From a virus: a DNA stretch of 64,000 nt. A program made the position numbers and the translations under genes. The stretch covers positions 1 through 64,000 of the IMG/VR virus record IMGVR_UViG_3300036770_001780. One strand, written 5' to 3'. The notes under the pieces are model-generated. The model had not been told where the DNA came from, did not search any database, and was given only the letters and a program-made list of their open reading frames with translations. Position 1 is the stretch's first letter. Each line of letters begins with the position of its first letter. Shown one piece after another: positions 54,974 through 64,000 of the stretch.

Positions 54974-55654
54974 ATGGGCGGCGGAAAACAGCGCAAAGAA
55001 ACACAGCAACGGCACCAAGCACTTAGCCAACAGCAAGAAGAACTTGGCAAGTACTTTATCGAGCAGTCCAAGGAAGGACTTGCTCAACGTCAAAAACTCC
55101 AGGCCCCGGTAGTAGACCGCTATACTCAGTTAGCATCCGGCGACCCGACAAAGATCATGTCGGCATCGGCTATTCCTCTAGCCAACCTGACAAGGATGAC
55201 TCAGCAGGCTCGTGGCAATATTATGGAGATGGCCCCTGGCGCTGCGCGTACAGCCGCGCTTGGGCAGTTGAGCCGAGAGGCGGCAGGCCAGCAGTCGTCG
55301 ATGCTGAACCAAGCTTATCTATCTGCTTTCCCTGCCCTTCAGGGACTTGCTTCAGATGCTGGCGGTATCGGGCTTCAGGCGGCTGGCGCTGGCTATCGTG
55401 GAGTAGAGGGCGCTGGAGCAACCAACCAGCAAATCATGCAGATGCAACAACAGCAGAAAGCATCTCAACTCGGGCTGATTGGCAGCCTTGCTGGTGCGGC
55501 TGGAAATATCGCAACTGGCGGCATGTCTGGCGGACTGTCTGGGCTTAGTGGCTTATTCAGTAGAGGAGGTGCGCCATCCATGACCGGATCACAGGTATCT
55601 AATCTAATTGGAGGTCCTACTTCCGGTGGCTTCCTTCCGTTCATGAGGCAATAA
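54974..55654 (+). CDS. Internal virion/ejection-type protein
   Basis: 226 aa. Gln-rich helical N-terminus (KETQQRHQALSQQQEELGKY), central helices and Gly/Ala-rich hydrophobic C-terminus (GLIGSLAGAAGNIATGGMSG), resembling small ejection proteins of P22-like phages. ATG lies right after the terminator T-run; GAGGAG at about 12 nt is the only ribosome site. Confidence 0.6.
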   Translation: MGGGKQRKETQQRHQALSQQQEELGKYFIEQSKEGLAQRQKLQAPVVDRYTQLASGDPTKIMSASAIPLANLTRMTQQARGNIMEMAPGAARTAALGQLSREAAGQQSSMLNQAYLSAFPALQGLASDAGGIGLQAAGAGYRGVEGAGATNQQIMQMQQQQKASQLGLIGSLAGAAGNIATGGMSGGLSGLSGLFSRGGAPSMTGSQVSNLIGGPTSGGFLPFMRQ

Positions 55655-57606
55655 TGGCACAACAAGATCAACTAGGACCGTTCTCTGAGTACCTGACCAA
55701 GCCAGCGGCTGCTTCGATGGCTCCTTTCCCGCTGCCGCCCGTGACAGGACTAGAGGGTACTGGCGCGGCCATTGGCAATATTGCAATGAACTTTATTAAC
55801 GGCTTACGCCAAGGCCGTATGCAGAAGTATGCAATGCAAGAGGCTGAGCGTGAGAAGCAGTTCAACGCTTACCAACAGGCAATCAAGACGGTAGCGGCAA
55901 GCGACCTACCGGATCAGCAAAAGCAAATGCTTCACGCCAAGCTGTCTGTTCCGTTGATCCAGAGTATTGCTGGTGACAAAGAAGCTACTTCTAAGCGAAC
56001 CGGGAACCCTTTAACCGACGTAGTAAAGAACATCGCAACTGGACTAGTTGGCGGCAATATCCCAAAGAAAGGCCAACCTCTTTCCATGGAGCCGGTGGTT
56101 GAGGCTTTACAGATGGCGAGTGATCCGTCCCTGTCGAGAACTAGAATACAGTCTCAGCTAGACAGTCAGGCTGGTTCAAGGATATCGGAAATTCTAAAGT
56201 CTCAGCCCGGCGCTGACGTAAAGACATTCATGACCGACCCAGAACTGCGGTCTATCTACTCGCAGGCTCAGCAAATTCTTGGCCCTTCTGTCAGGCTCCC
56301 TTCCGTGGAAAAGGCCTACTCTGAATTTAGGCCAATGACCGAAATGGAAAGGCTGGCCGTAGAGAAAGAGAAGGAAAGACAGGCAGCGGCAAAAGAGTAC
56401 GTTAGCGGCGCTCCCGCCCAGCCTACTACTGCAATTCCTTCAGTTGCTCCAACTGAACAAAGAACAGCCGCTCCGCCGACAGAAGCGCCTCCGCCTGTGG
56501 CTCAGAGGACTGAAGGGTTCACGCAGGTCCCCATGGAAACACTAGAGCAAGACAGGATGCTTGCCATTAGGGCGGGGATGCCTACCAGGGAGTCTCGCGG
56601 GGAACCCAAGATGTATATCGACCAATCCACAGGTGAGACATTTCAAGGCTTCACGACAAGCGGAAAAAGTGGCTTTGGCGTATACCGACCCGATAAGCAG
56701 GCTTTGTATTCAAGTGGGGTTAGAGAACTTGCTGCGTCCGAGTTAACCCGACCTACTCCTCAGCAGGTCGAGAAAGTATACAACACTTCTCTAAATGCCC
56801 TAAACGCTTCTGTATCGCCAAAGATATTCCAAGCCTACAAAGGACTCCTTGACTCCATGAAAGATCAGGGGGACATGAAGGGAATGGATAATGTCATGGC
56901 TCAGGCAATATCCGCAGATAGGAGCGAAAAAGAACAGCAGAGCAGGATGGCCCTAGCATACGACGCCGCAGAATCCAGGAAAGATGCTAAGTCTGCTCAG
57001 TATATCCAGTATATTAACAATCAGCTAGATAAAAACATGGTTGCAAAGCACTATCGGACCACCATGTCGTCTGTTGACGGCGCTATGAAAGCCTTGGAAG
57101 ACGCAAAGAAGGATGGAAATTACAGCTTGGCAGACATGCTCATCATAAGAGCAGTTGCTAAGCTGACTGATATTACCACTGGCGTGAGAGAAAACGAATA
57201 CGAATCTTTCGCGGCGGCGCAGGGAAGACTCTCTAGTGTTAGTACACAGTACAGAAACTTACTAAAGAACCAAGCGGATAAGTTTGATGCTCCTACAAGA
57301 GCGAGATTTGTCAACGTACTCAACAGCCTAACAGGGAAGGCGAGGTCAGAATACTCCGAAGAGTTGAACAGGCTGAGGGCTGTTGGCTCGGAGATGAATA
57401 TACCGGGCAAGACTCTTGACGCAGTACTGCCAAAGGTTGCCACTATAACTCGACCGGAAAGGGATAGAAGCGCTGTCGCCCCTGGGGCTGGTATCGGCAC
57501 CGCTGGAGGCAAGGTGCTTATGCGCTTACCTGACAACACCTTGGTAAACATTCCTGAAGCAAACGTAAAAGAAGCTGAAAAGCGTGGGGCCGTAAGGGCG
57601 CAGTAA
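55654..57606 (+). CDS. Internal virion protein
   Basis: 650 aa. Mostly helical and Gln/Ala/Lys-rich with a Pro-rich linker (PTTAIPSVAPTEQRTAAPPT) near residues 250-290. No enzymatic motif seen. Part of a three-gene series of large soluble/helical proteins expected to be ejected into the host. ATG overlaps the previous stop. Confidence 0.6.
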   Translation: MAQQDQLGPFSEYLTKPAAASMAPFPLPPVTGLEGTGAAIGNIAMNFINGLRQGRMQKYAMQEAEREKQFNAYQQAIKTVAASDLPDQQKQMLHAKLSVPLIQSIAGDKEATSKRTGNPLTDVVKNIATGLVGGNIPKKGQPLSMEPVVEALQMASDPSLSRTRIQSQLDSQAGSRISEILKSQPGADVKTFMTDPELRSIYSQAQQILGPSVRLPSVEKAYSEFRPMTEMERLAVEKEKERQAAAKEYVSGAPAQPTTAIPSVAPTEQRTAAPPTEAPPPVAQRTEGFTQVPMETLEQDRMLAIRAGMPTRESRGEPKMYIDQSTGETFQGFTTSGKSGFGVYRPDKQALYSSGVRELAASELTRPTPQQVEKVYNTSLNALNASVSPKIFQAYKGLLDSMKDQGDMKGMDNVMAQAISADRSEKEQQSRMALAYDAAESRKDAKSAQYIQYINNQLDKNMVAKHYRTTMSSVDGAMKALEDAKKDGNYSLADMLIIRAVAKLTDITTGVRENEYESFAAAQGRLSSVSTQYRNLLKNQADKFDAPTRARFVNVLNSLTGKARSEYSEELNRLRAVGSEMNIPGKTLDAVLPKVATITRPERDRSAVAPGAGIGTAGGKVLMRLPDNTLVNIPEANVKEAEKRGAVRAQ

Positions 57607-57617
57607 AGGATCCGGTA

Positions 57618-59576
57618 ATGGCAGACGAGAAAAAAGGCTTAAAGTATTTTGAGGATTTAGGCGCTACTATTGCTGAGACGGCTCCGCCGCCAAGCGGCAA
57701 GGTCCGGCAAGGAGCGACTCCGCAAGCAGGAGGAGCTGGGCCTGCGTGGGTTCGTCCGGTAGCTGAGCACGGAAAGAAGGTCGGCAAGGGAATAGCTGGA
57801 ACAGTTGCTAATATTGTAGCGGTTCCACTTTCGGCAACCGGGGAATTTGCGGCTGGATATGCCGCTGAAATGTACGGATCTATACCTGCCCAGATCGGCA
57901 GGCTTACTGGATTATACGACCCGAGTAAGGTTTCTACTGGACTAGAACTAAATGGACGCCCAGGCGAGAAACCAACAATTCAATCTGTGTCTTCTCCGAT
58001 CCCGGTTGGAGGAGCACCGGCCCCACTGCTGAATGTACCAGGATTCACGTACAAGCCAAAAACAGTAGAGGAAGGTGGAATATCTATTGCTGATATCAAG
58101 GCACCTGAAACACTTGCTGGCCAAGCCGGAGGGATAGCCGGTACCGTAAGGCAGTTCAGTAAAGCGTATGGGCCTTTAACGGAAATGGCCAAGTCGGTAC
58201 CGTGGGTGGCTAGTCTAGCGGCAAAGCATCCAAAGATAGCGACGGCTTTCGGTATAGGTTCAGGCGCTACTGCTGGAGCAATGCAAGAAGTGTCTAAAAC
58301 AGAAGACCCAGTAGGGTTTTTTAACTCTTTACTATGGGGAGCCGGTACAGATCTGACCTTAAAAGGTCTTGGGTGGGCCGCAAGAACGTATGGCCCAAAG
58401 ATAGCTAAACGACTGGCTCAGATTACCATTCCAATGCGAGACACTCTTAATCCGGCATTTGGAGATGATGTTAGATATCAACGAGAAACAACCGACAGGA
58501 TGGTAAAGACAGGAAGCGATTTCACAGAAAAAGGTGCTCAAGCAATTAACGACAGGTTCTACCAGTCGGTTGATGCGCTCAAAAACGCTTCAAGAGACGC
58601 AGATATAACAGCTAGTGAGTTGGTGAAACTAGGCAAGATTCTGCCATCTTCAGCGCGTATGGTAGATTACAAGAAAAAAACAGATGAAACCATTGCTAAA
58701 TTCATCAAAGATAAGTCAGTAGGAGAAAGCCATAAAAATAGAATTATCAAAGCAAAAATGGATTTATACAAAGAACTTCCAAAAGAACTAAAGCTTGACG
58801 CAAACGGAAACCCAATCCCGAAAATTGACCCTAAAACCGGGAACCAGATAATTGATGAGCATACGCTTGAGCCATTGTTTGAAGATACGGGAAAAATTAG
58901 AGAGAAGATGACTTTTGAAGAGGCCGAAAAATGGAAGGTCAAGTTAAATGGAGTGCTAAGGGATCTTTATGAAAGTGGGGATTTGTCTCCGAGCGATAAA
59001 ACAGATAAGCAAGTATTTTTGAAATTTAAGAACGCGCTTGCAGATGCAATGGACGAGGGGTTTAACGATATCAAGCACTTAGTAGACCACTATGGGCCAA
59101 GTATACCTGCAAACTCACCAGCAAAAAATTTGAGAGCATGGGAATTGACAGTCCCAGGAGAAGCCGGGAAAAAGACTTATCGAGAGGCCACTCACATAAC
59201 CCGTATAGACGCAGATTTGTCAGAGGCAGCAGAGGCATGGAGGAAGATACTAGAGCCACAAGCGAAAGGCAAGACAGTGTTCAATGAAGCGGCTGCGTCT
59301 ATCGGTGTGGGTCAGGCGATACACGGCAGTTTTTTGACACCATCGCAACTAGCTACTGGAGTTACTTTCCTTAGGCACCCAGCAAGGCTAACTAGAATAT
59401 CAAAAGGCATACAAAGTATGTCAACAGCCCAGCCCCCCACTGGCACCGCTGCTACCGCTGGCAGGGCGGTTGGAGTCCTAACAAGGCCATCCACTACCCC
59501 GCCTAGTATGGCTGAATGGGTCCAACAGCAAGCCGCGCCCGCGTCTCAAGACAACCAGTGGACCATTGAACAGTAA
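57618..59576 (+). CDS. Internal virion protein with hydrophobic segments
   Basis: 652 aa. AAAGGA upstream. Hydrophobic/amphipathic stretches near residues 55-85 (GTVANIVAVPLSATGEFAAG) and 195-215 could insert in the host membrane during ejection. The rest is helical. From about 58,440 to 59,130 the DNA is AT-richer than its surroundings. No known enzymatic domain. Confidence 0.6.
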   Translation: MADEKKGLKYFEDLGATIAETAPPPSGKVRQGATPQAGGAGPAWVRPVAEHGKKVGKGIAGTVANIVAVPLSATGEFAAGYAAEMYGSIPAQIGRLTGLYDPSKVSTGLELNGRPGEKPTIQSVSSPIPVGGAPAPLLNVPGFTYKPKTVEEGGISIADIKAPETLAGQAGGIAGTVRQFSKAYGPLTEMAKSVPWVASLAAKHPKIATAFGIGSGATAGAMQEVSKTEDPVGFFNSLLWGAGTDLTLKGLGWAARTYGPKIAKRLAQITIPMRDTLNPAFGDDVRYQRETTDRMVKTGSDFTEKGAQAINDRFYQSVDALKNASRDADITASELVKLGKILPSSARMVDYKKKTDETIAKFIKDKSVGESHKNRIIKAKMDLYKELPKELKLDANGNPIPKIDPKTGNQIIDEHTLEPLFEDTGKIREKMTFEEAEKWKVKLNGVLRDLYESGDLSPSDKTDKQVFLKFKNALADAMDEGFNDIKHLVDHYGPSIPANSPAKNLRAWELTVPGEAGKKTYREATHITRIDADLSEAAEAWRKILEPQAKGKTVFNEAAASIGVGQAIHGSFLTPSQLATGVTFLRHPARLTRISKGIQSMSTAQPPTGTAATAGRAVGVLTRPSTTPPSMAEWVQQQAAPASQDNQWTIEQ

Positions 59577-59579
59577 GGG

Positions 59580-59585
59580 TACTAT
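59580..59585 (+). promoter_or_regulatory. -10 box, leaderless type
   Basis: TACTAT followed by exactly 6 nt and ATG 59592. An AGGG stretch is also near, so this call is weaker. Confidence 0.4.
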
Positions 59586-59591
59586 ATAAAC

Positions 59592-62500
59592 ATGGCCGAA
59601 CAACAACTTCCTGACATCAACGGATACATTAACGCCCTTCCGATTGGCGTCGATAAACAGGACAAGCTTTTCGACGCCTTCTATTCGGACAACCCAAAAT
59701 CCGCACTTGAGGCGATTCAGGATGTACCAAAAGAAGTCAGGCAGTCGCTTCTTACTATTCGAGGGAAAATCCACAAGGGAGAACAGTATGACTTGAATGA
59801 TATCGTTAAGTCATACGTCCAGACGGAGAAGCCATCTAAGGCAGAAGTTCCGCAAAAGAGTGAAGCCACCGGCCTTAGCGCAAGGGAAGAAGGCGAAGCT
59901 GAGTCTAGGGTGCAGTCAGCAAAAGCAGCAAGGGAATTAGCCCTAAAGAGGTGGGAGCAAAGCATTTCTAAGATTCCTACTCCTAGCAAATCCCCTAAAG
60001 TAACGCCTAGTCCGTTTGCAAGGAAGGCAGAGCCTGAAGTCGATGAATTTGGTCGGCCAGCCACAAAGCCTGGGCCAAGGCTTGTTCCATCTCTTCCTAA
60101 GTTCGGACAGTCCGGAGAACGGGCGACAGAGCCACCCCCAACTGTTAAACCTTCAGTAAAACCAACAGAAACCACTGAGGCTCCTCCGGCGATTCAAGTG
60201 AAGAGGCCGCCAGTCGAAGAGGTGTACTCACCATCAGTTGCTCGTGATGTGTTCAATGCTACCGTTAGGGGCGTTGCATCTGGCCTATTCGCTATCCCGA
60301 GGGTTCTTAGCCGTGTTCCTGGTGGACTCAGGGAAGACTTAGAGGCCCTACGTCCGGTTGAATCGGACACCCAAAGAGGCGGCGGATTTATTGGCAAGGA
60401 AGCCAGGGAAAGAGAAGACGCACTTAACCGTCAAAAGACCGCTCGCTTAATCGCTAAAACAGAGCAGGAAGCACTCCCGGAGGCCCCGCTCTCTGCGCCT
60501 GGGAAACTAGCTGAGGCAGTCGGGTCTACCGCTCCTTACATCGTCGCCGGAATGGTTGGCGGAAAGCCAGCCTCCGCCGCCCTTGGCGCTGCCGCTGGTG
60601 CCGAGGAAGCCCTCACTCGCGCTGATATAAGCGGGAAACCATTGACAGAGGGGCAGAGGAAGGCTATCGGAACGGCTGGAGCCGGTATTGGGCTTACTGA
60701 AGCCATTCCGATTGAGCGGATTGTCTCTAAGTTAAAGGGCGCTGGTGTTGCCGGTAAGTCCCTGGCTGAATCAGATATCGTCAAGCTTTTATTCCCCAAG
60801 CTAGGTGACTTCTTAAAGAGCGGCGCTACCCAGGCAGGCACTGAGGCGTTCCAAGAAGGACTATCTGGATTAGCGCAAGACGCGCTTGAGTCGATGTATG
60901 GCGGAAGGCCGATTAGCGAGATTGGCTCAGACGTTTTAGAGCAAGCGGCTACCGGAGGTGGTGCTGGCCTTGTAATCGACATGCTAAGCACTATTGTTGG
61001 CTCTCGCGCAGGCAGAAGGAAGCTGAAGAGTATTGGCGTTGATCCTAAGGCTTTCAAGGATTGGGTTGAGTCAGGCGGAGCGGACAAAGCTAAGGCCGAG
61101 GCCCAAGAGTACGCAAGAAAAGCCTTGACGCCAGCGGCTCAATTAGAGGCCCCCGCTCAAGAAGTATCACCTGAGCCGCCGCCAGTAGTGCCTGAGCCGC
61201 CGCCCGTGGTGGACAAAGCTAAGGTAGTAAAGCCACCAAAGGTTAGCACGGAACCTCCTCCAGTAGTTACGGCTACCGCAGAGCCGCCAATAGTAGAGGT
61301 AAAAACGGTCGAGGAAACTACAGAGCCAAAAGTTAAAGACTTAGAAATCACTGATCCTTTCAGCGGAACAACAGAAACGATTCAAGTCCCATCTTCTATT
61401 GCCGATAAATACGAAACCCTGACGGATTTGCAGAAAGAAGCTGCTGCTGGAAATTTTCTATCTATTGCGCTTATATCCCCGGATGTTATAAGCAACGAAA
61501 CAAATCAGATCGACGTTATAAGTAACGAGATAAAGTCGATCAAGGACAACCTTGCAGCTTTTGAACAGGATCCAGAATCTATTACCGGATTAGAGCCGTA
61601 CTTTGACAGCTTAGAAGATTATAAATCGTTCGTAAACGAAATCACTATTCCGTATCTTGAGTATGTCAAGAGCGCTAAAGCGGCCTCTGAACCCCTTGTT
61701 CAACCCTCCGTCACTCAGCCTACAACTACGCCCCCTCCTCCGGCAGCGACAGCAATAGAGCCTGAACCTCAGGTTATTACGACTGCACCACCTCAACCCG
61801 CCGCACCAACCGTAGCCGCACAGATCGCCCACCCTAAACTTAACAACCAAGGCCAGCCGGTCATCATCAACACTCCATCTACACCAACACCGGACACTAC
61901 ATGGACAGACCCAGGCACTACCGCTGTGTTTGTCCCGTACGGGGATGCTCCTGACTCAATAGGAGGCACTAAGATCGAGCCTTGGAGTCCACCTCAGGAA
62001 GGATGGTCTAAGGTAAGTGGTGTAAATGAAAGACTAGATACCCGCAAGCCATTCACTCCAAGTCCAAGTAAGCAGTCAGCATCTGGCGTAATCGTGGTGG
62101 AAGACGACGGGAGGGTTTGGCTGATCTCGCCTACGAATCAGTTTGGCGGATACGACAATACATTTCCAAAAGGGAAGTTGGATCCAGGTCTGACTATGCA
62201 GGAAAATGCAATCAAAGAGGCGTGGGAGGAAACTGGCCTCAAGGTGGATATCATCGGCGTAGTTGGGGATTACGAAAAGAGCACGTCTAAGGTTAGGTAT
62301 TATCTAGCCAAGAGGACTGGCGGAACCCCTAAGAACATGGGATGGGAGGCGCAGGCAGTCAAGCTCGCCACGTTAGACGACGCTAAGAGCCTATTAAACC
62401 AGCAAATCGACAAAGACATCATTAGCGACCTTGAGAAGATGATTTCTTCTGGTAAGCTTGCAGAGATTAAAGACGGGACACCTAGAAAGCTATCCACTTA

Positions 62501-64000
62501 CGGCCAGGAAGTCGCGCCGAAAACAGGCGGAAGCAATCCGGGCGGATGGTACAAGGATGGAAGTACAGAATGGCTTGTAAAAGGGAACAGCAAGAAGGTC
62601 TCTGGAGCCGTAACCCCAGAACAAAGCGACAATAGAGCGGCAAACGAAGTGTTGGCGTCGAAGCTAATTCGATCTGTATTTAAGGTTGGCGCTCCAGAAA
62701 TGAAGCTGATTGATCTCGAAGGAAAGTATGGAGGTGGGCTTGGGGTGGCGAGTAAAAAAGTTCCGTCTCTATACTACTTCAACCCGAACAACTCTGAGTA
62801 CCTCAAAGCGGCGCAAAAGGCGTTCGCTATCCACGCTTGGCTTGCTAACTACGATGTACTCGGAATGGGGTACGATAATCTATCCGTCAACCAAAACTAT
62901 GAGGCAGTCAATATTGACCCAGGCGGGGCTTTGCTATTCAGAGCGCAAGGACTGCCTAAGGGAGCGTCTCATGGGGTGGTCAACGGCCTATTGGATCCGT
63001 CCGCCCCAGAGTTTGAATCAATGCGGACGACCACTCCGGAACAGAAGGCTGTTTTCGGAAAGATGACAGCTTCTCAGTTGAAAGACAGTGCTAAGTCCCT
63101 GGAATCCATCACTGATGAAAAAATCAAGAAACTAGTGAATACATACGGATGGGGAAGCGATGCAGATAAGGCTGCCCTGGCCGAAAACCTCATTCAGAGA
63201 AAGAATTCCATTCTCCAAAAGGCCGGTGTTACTGCAACTTCTTCAGTACCGCAGGCTACCGCACAGCCACCGATACAGCCATCAGCAACGCAGCCGCTCC
63301 CCGCTTCCCCACAAGTCTCGCAGCAGGCCACTACCGCAATGCAAACTTCACCTACGCCATCGCAAGTCACCGCCGCGCAGCCTGCCACTCAAATAGCAAC
63401 AACGCAAGCCGCAACTACTCCAGTATTAACTCAGATGGCTGATCTTTCCACGAATCAAGGCAAGTTCTCTATTCCCCAGCAATTCTTGGATAAGTACAAC
63501 CAGATGACGCAAGACAACAAGAACTCGTTCGTTAAGGTTCTTAATAAAGTGGCTGGGAGTAGGACATCGACAGGAAGCAGTGCGGCCTCAATGCCCTACG
63601 TACAAGACCAGATAAGCATAGCTAATCAGAAGATATCTGAGTACGACCAAAAGATCACCTCTGGAACAGCTACTGATTTTGACAAGGAGAGAAAGAAGTA
63701 TTACTCGGAGCTAGTAAAGCCATATCTGGAGTATATCGTAAGCAGCGGGAAGATAGCCAAAGCAACCGGATACGTCGCGCCTTCTGGCGCGGCGCTGGCA
63801 AGTATAAGTGCTATTCCGCCGAGACCGCAGTGGGTGCAGAGCTACAAAGCCCAAAGCAAGGGCATAGTCACGAAGGGCAGTATATCGAATGAAGACGCAC
63901 TGAACAACTACGCTTTCTTGGCAGGATTGTTTGGCAAATCCCACAGCGAGGCAAAGAAGGCCAATACCATACTGAAGAATGCCCAGAAGAAAAACGGCAA
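59592..64000 (+). CDS. Giant internal virion protein with Nudix-like and kinase-like domains (partial)
   Basis: At least 1,469 aa, open at the right edge. Helical N-terminus, Pro-rich linkers, and a Gly/Ala hydrophobic region about residues 300-380 typical of ejected proteins. Residues about 835-900 contain SGVIVVEDDGRVWLISP and a Nudix box GKLDPG...KEAWEETGL: the REUxEE glutamates are kept, while two other consensus positions differ (Leu for Glu, Lys for Arg). Residues about 980-1115 (GGWYKDGSTEWLVKG, HAWLANYDVLGMGYDNL, NIDPGGAL) look like an actin-fragmin/PI3-type kinase fold. Then Gln/Pro/Thr-rich linker and helical end. A polyvalent-protein architecture; targets unknown. Confidence 0.7.
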   Translation, partial: MAEQQLPDINGYINALPIGVDKQDKLFDAFYSDNPKSALEAIQDVPKEVRQSLLTIRGKIHKGEQYDLNDIVKSYVQTEKPSKAEVPQKSEATGLSAREEGEAESRVQSAKAARELALKRWEQSISKIPTPSKSPKVTPSPFARKAEPEVDEFGRPATKPGPRLVPSLPKFGQSGERATEPPPTVKPSVKPTETTEAPPAIQVKRPPVEEVYSPSVARDVFNATVRGVASGLFAIPRVLSRVPGGLREDLEALRPVESDTQRGGGFIGKEAREREDALNRQKTARLIAKTEQEALPEAPLSAPGKLAEAVGSTAPYIVAGMVGGKPASAALGAAAGAEEALTRADISGKPLTEGQRKAIGTAGAGIGLTEAIPIERIVSKLKGAGVAGKSLAESDIVKLLFPKLGDFLKSGATQAGTEAFQEGLSGLAQDALESMYGGRPISEIGSDVLEQAATGGGAGLVIDMLSTIVGSRAGRRKLKSIGVDPKAFKDWVESGGADKAKAEAQEYARKALTPAAQLEAPAQEVSPEPPPVVPEPPPVVDKAKVVKPPKVSTEPPPVVTATAEPPIVEVKTVEETTEPKVKDLEITDPFSGTTETIQVPSSIADKYETLTDLQKEAAAGNFLSIALISPDVISNETNQIDVISNEIKSIKDNLAAFEQDPESITGLEPYFDSLEDYKSFVNEITIPYLEYVKSAKAASEPLVQPSVTQPTTTPPPPAATAIEPEPQVITTAPPQPAAPTVAAQIAHPKLNNQGQPVIINTPSTPTPDTTWTDPGTTAVFVPYGDAPDSIGGTKIEPWSPPQEGWSKVSGVNERLDTRKPFTPSPSKQSASGVIVVEDDGRVWLISPTNQFGGYDNTFPKGKLDPGLTMQENAIKEAWEETGLKVDIIGVVGDYEKSTSKVRYYLAKRTGGTPKNMGWEAQAVKLATLDDAKSLLNQQIDKDIISDLEKMISSGKLAEIKDGTPRKLSTYGQEVAPKTGGSNPGGWYKDGSTEWLVKGNSKKVSGAVTPEQSDNRAANEVLASKLIRSVFKVGAPEMKLIDLEGKYGGGLGVASKKVPSLYYFNPNNSEYLKAAQKAFAIHAWLANYDVLGMGYDNLSVNQNYEAVNIDPGGALLFRAQGLPKGASHGVVNGLLDPSAPEFESMRTTTPEQKAVFGKMTASQLKDSAKSLESITDEKIKKLVNTYGWGSDADKAALAENLIQRKNSILQKAGVTATSSVPQATAQPPIQPSATQPLPASPQVSQQATTAMQTSPTPSQVTAAQPATQIATTQAATTPVLTQMADLSTNQGKFSIPQQFLDKYNQMTQDNKNSFVKVLNKVAGSRTSTGSSAASMPYVQDQISIANQKISEYDQKITSGTATDFDKERKKYYSELVKPYLEYIVSSGKIAKATGYVAPSGAALASISAIPPRPQWVQSYKAQSKGIVTKGSISNEDALNNYAFLAGLFGKSHSEAKKANTILKNAQKKNG

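Overview
The window is a contiguous piece of a tailed bacteriophage genome (Caudoviricetes). A large terminase, portal, scaffold-like protein, major capsid protein, head-tail adaptor-like proteins, fibre-like proteins and large internal-virion-type proteins lie in canonical order. No sheath, tail tube or tape-measure gene is visible, which suggests a podovirus-like particle. No DNA polymerase, primase, helicase or integrase is present, and the coding region is open at both window edges, so the genome is larger than 64 kb. The host cannot be read directly. Several phage proteins carry Sec signal peptides ending in -AQ, -GQ or -SQ, which is reminiscent of Acidobacteriota, but this is a weak hint only.

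Left arm (1-13,978): about 33 mostly small genes on the minus strand. They have strong AGGAGG-type ribosome sites, six recognisable sigma70-like promoters (TTGACA-type -35, 16-18 nt spacer) and repeated intercistronic RNA hairpins. The most striking part is 3.3-9.7 kb, with a further outlier at 1-565. Two divergent copies of a zinc-ribbon/amidoligase protein and two copies of a class II (Ntn) glutamine-amidotransferase-like protein are interleaved with small proteins made almost entirely of Gly-X dipeptides (X = Tyr, Ser, Asp, Cys, Asn). Eight such Gly-rich genes occur in total, and several share an acidic/aromatic N-terminus followed by YGGY. I read this as a candidate peptide-modification cassette, with the Gly-X peptides as possible substrates. 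A ParB-like protein lies at 0.8-1.7 kb.

Strand switch (14.0-14.86 kb): sixteen tandem copies of a 14-bp repeat, a GC palindrome and an AT-rich stretch rich in CTTAT motifs separate the two arms. This is a candidate replication origin or control region.

Right arm, early/middle part (14.86-26.6 kb, plus strand): two DNA methyltransferases and another SAM methyltransferase, a SLOG-family protein, an M15 peptidase and an N-acetylmuramoyl-alanine amidase (two lysins), a Dps ferritin with all five ferroxidase ligands, dUTPase, a deoxycytidylate-deaminase-like protein, two SSB/OB-fold proteins, and many small proteins. Many genes here start a few nucleotides after a TAnnnT -10 box with no ribosome-binding site, i.e. 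they look leaderless. Two short promoter-to-terminator units (about 20.7 and 21.6 kb) look like small RNAs whose terminator loops carry the same anti-Shine-Dalgarno sequence.

Right arm, virion part (26.6-64 kb): four consecutive exported proteins including a repeat-rich fibre/adhesin, lysine-rich small proteins, terminase, portal, PhoH, scaffold, capsid, adaptors, a 1,774-aa multi-repeat tail protein, fibre-like proteins, a GNAT-fold protein, RecA, and three large internal-virion-type proteins. The last of these (open at the right edge) contains Nudix-like and kinase-like domains.
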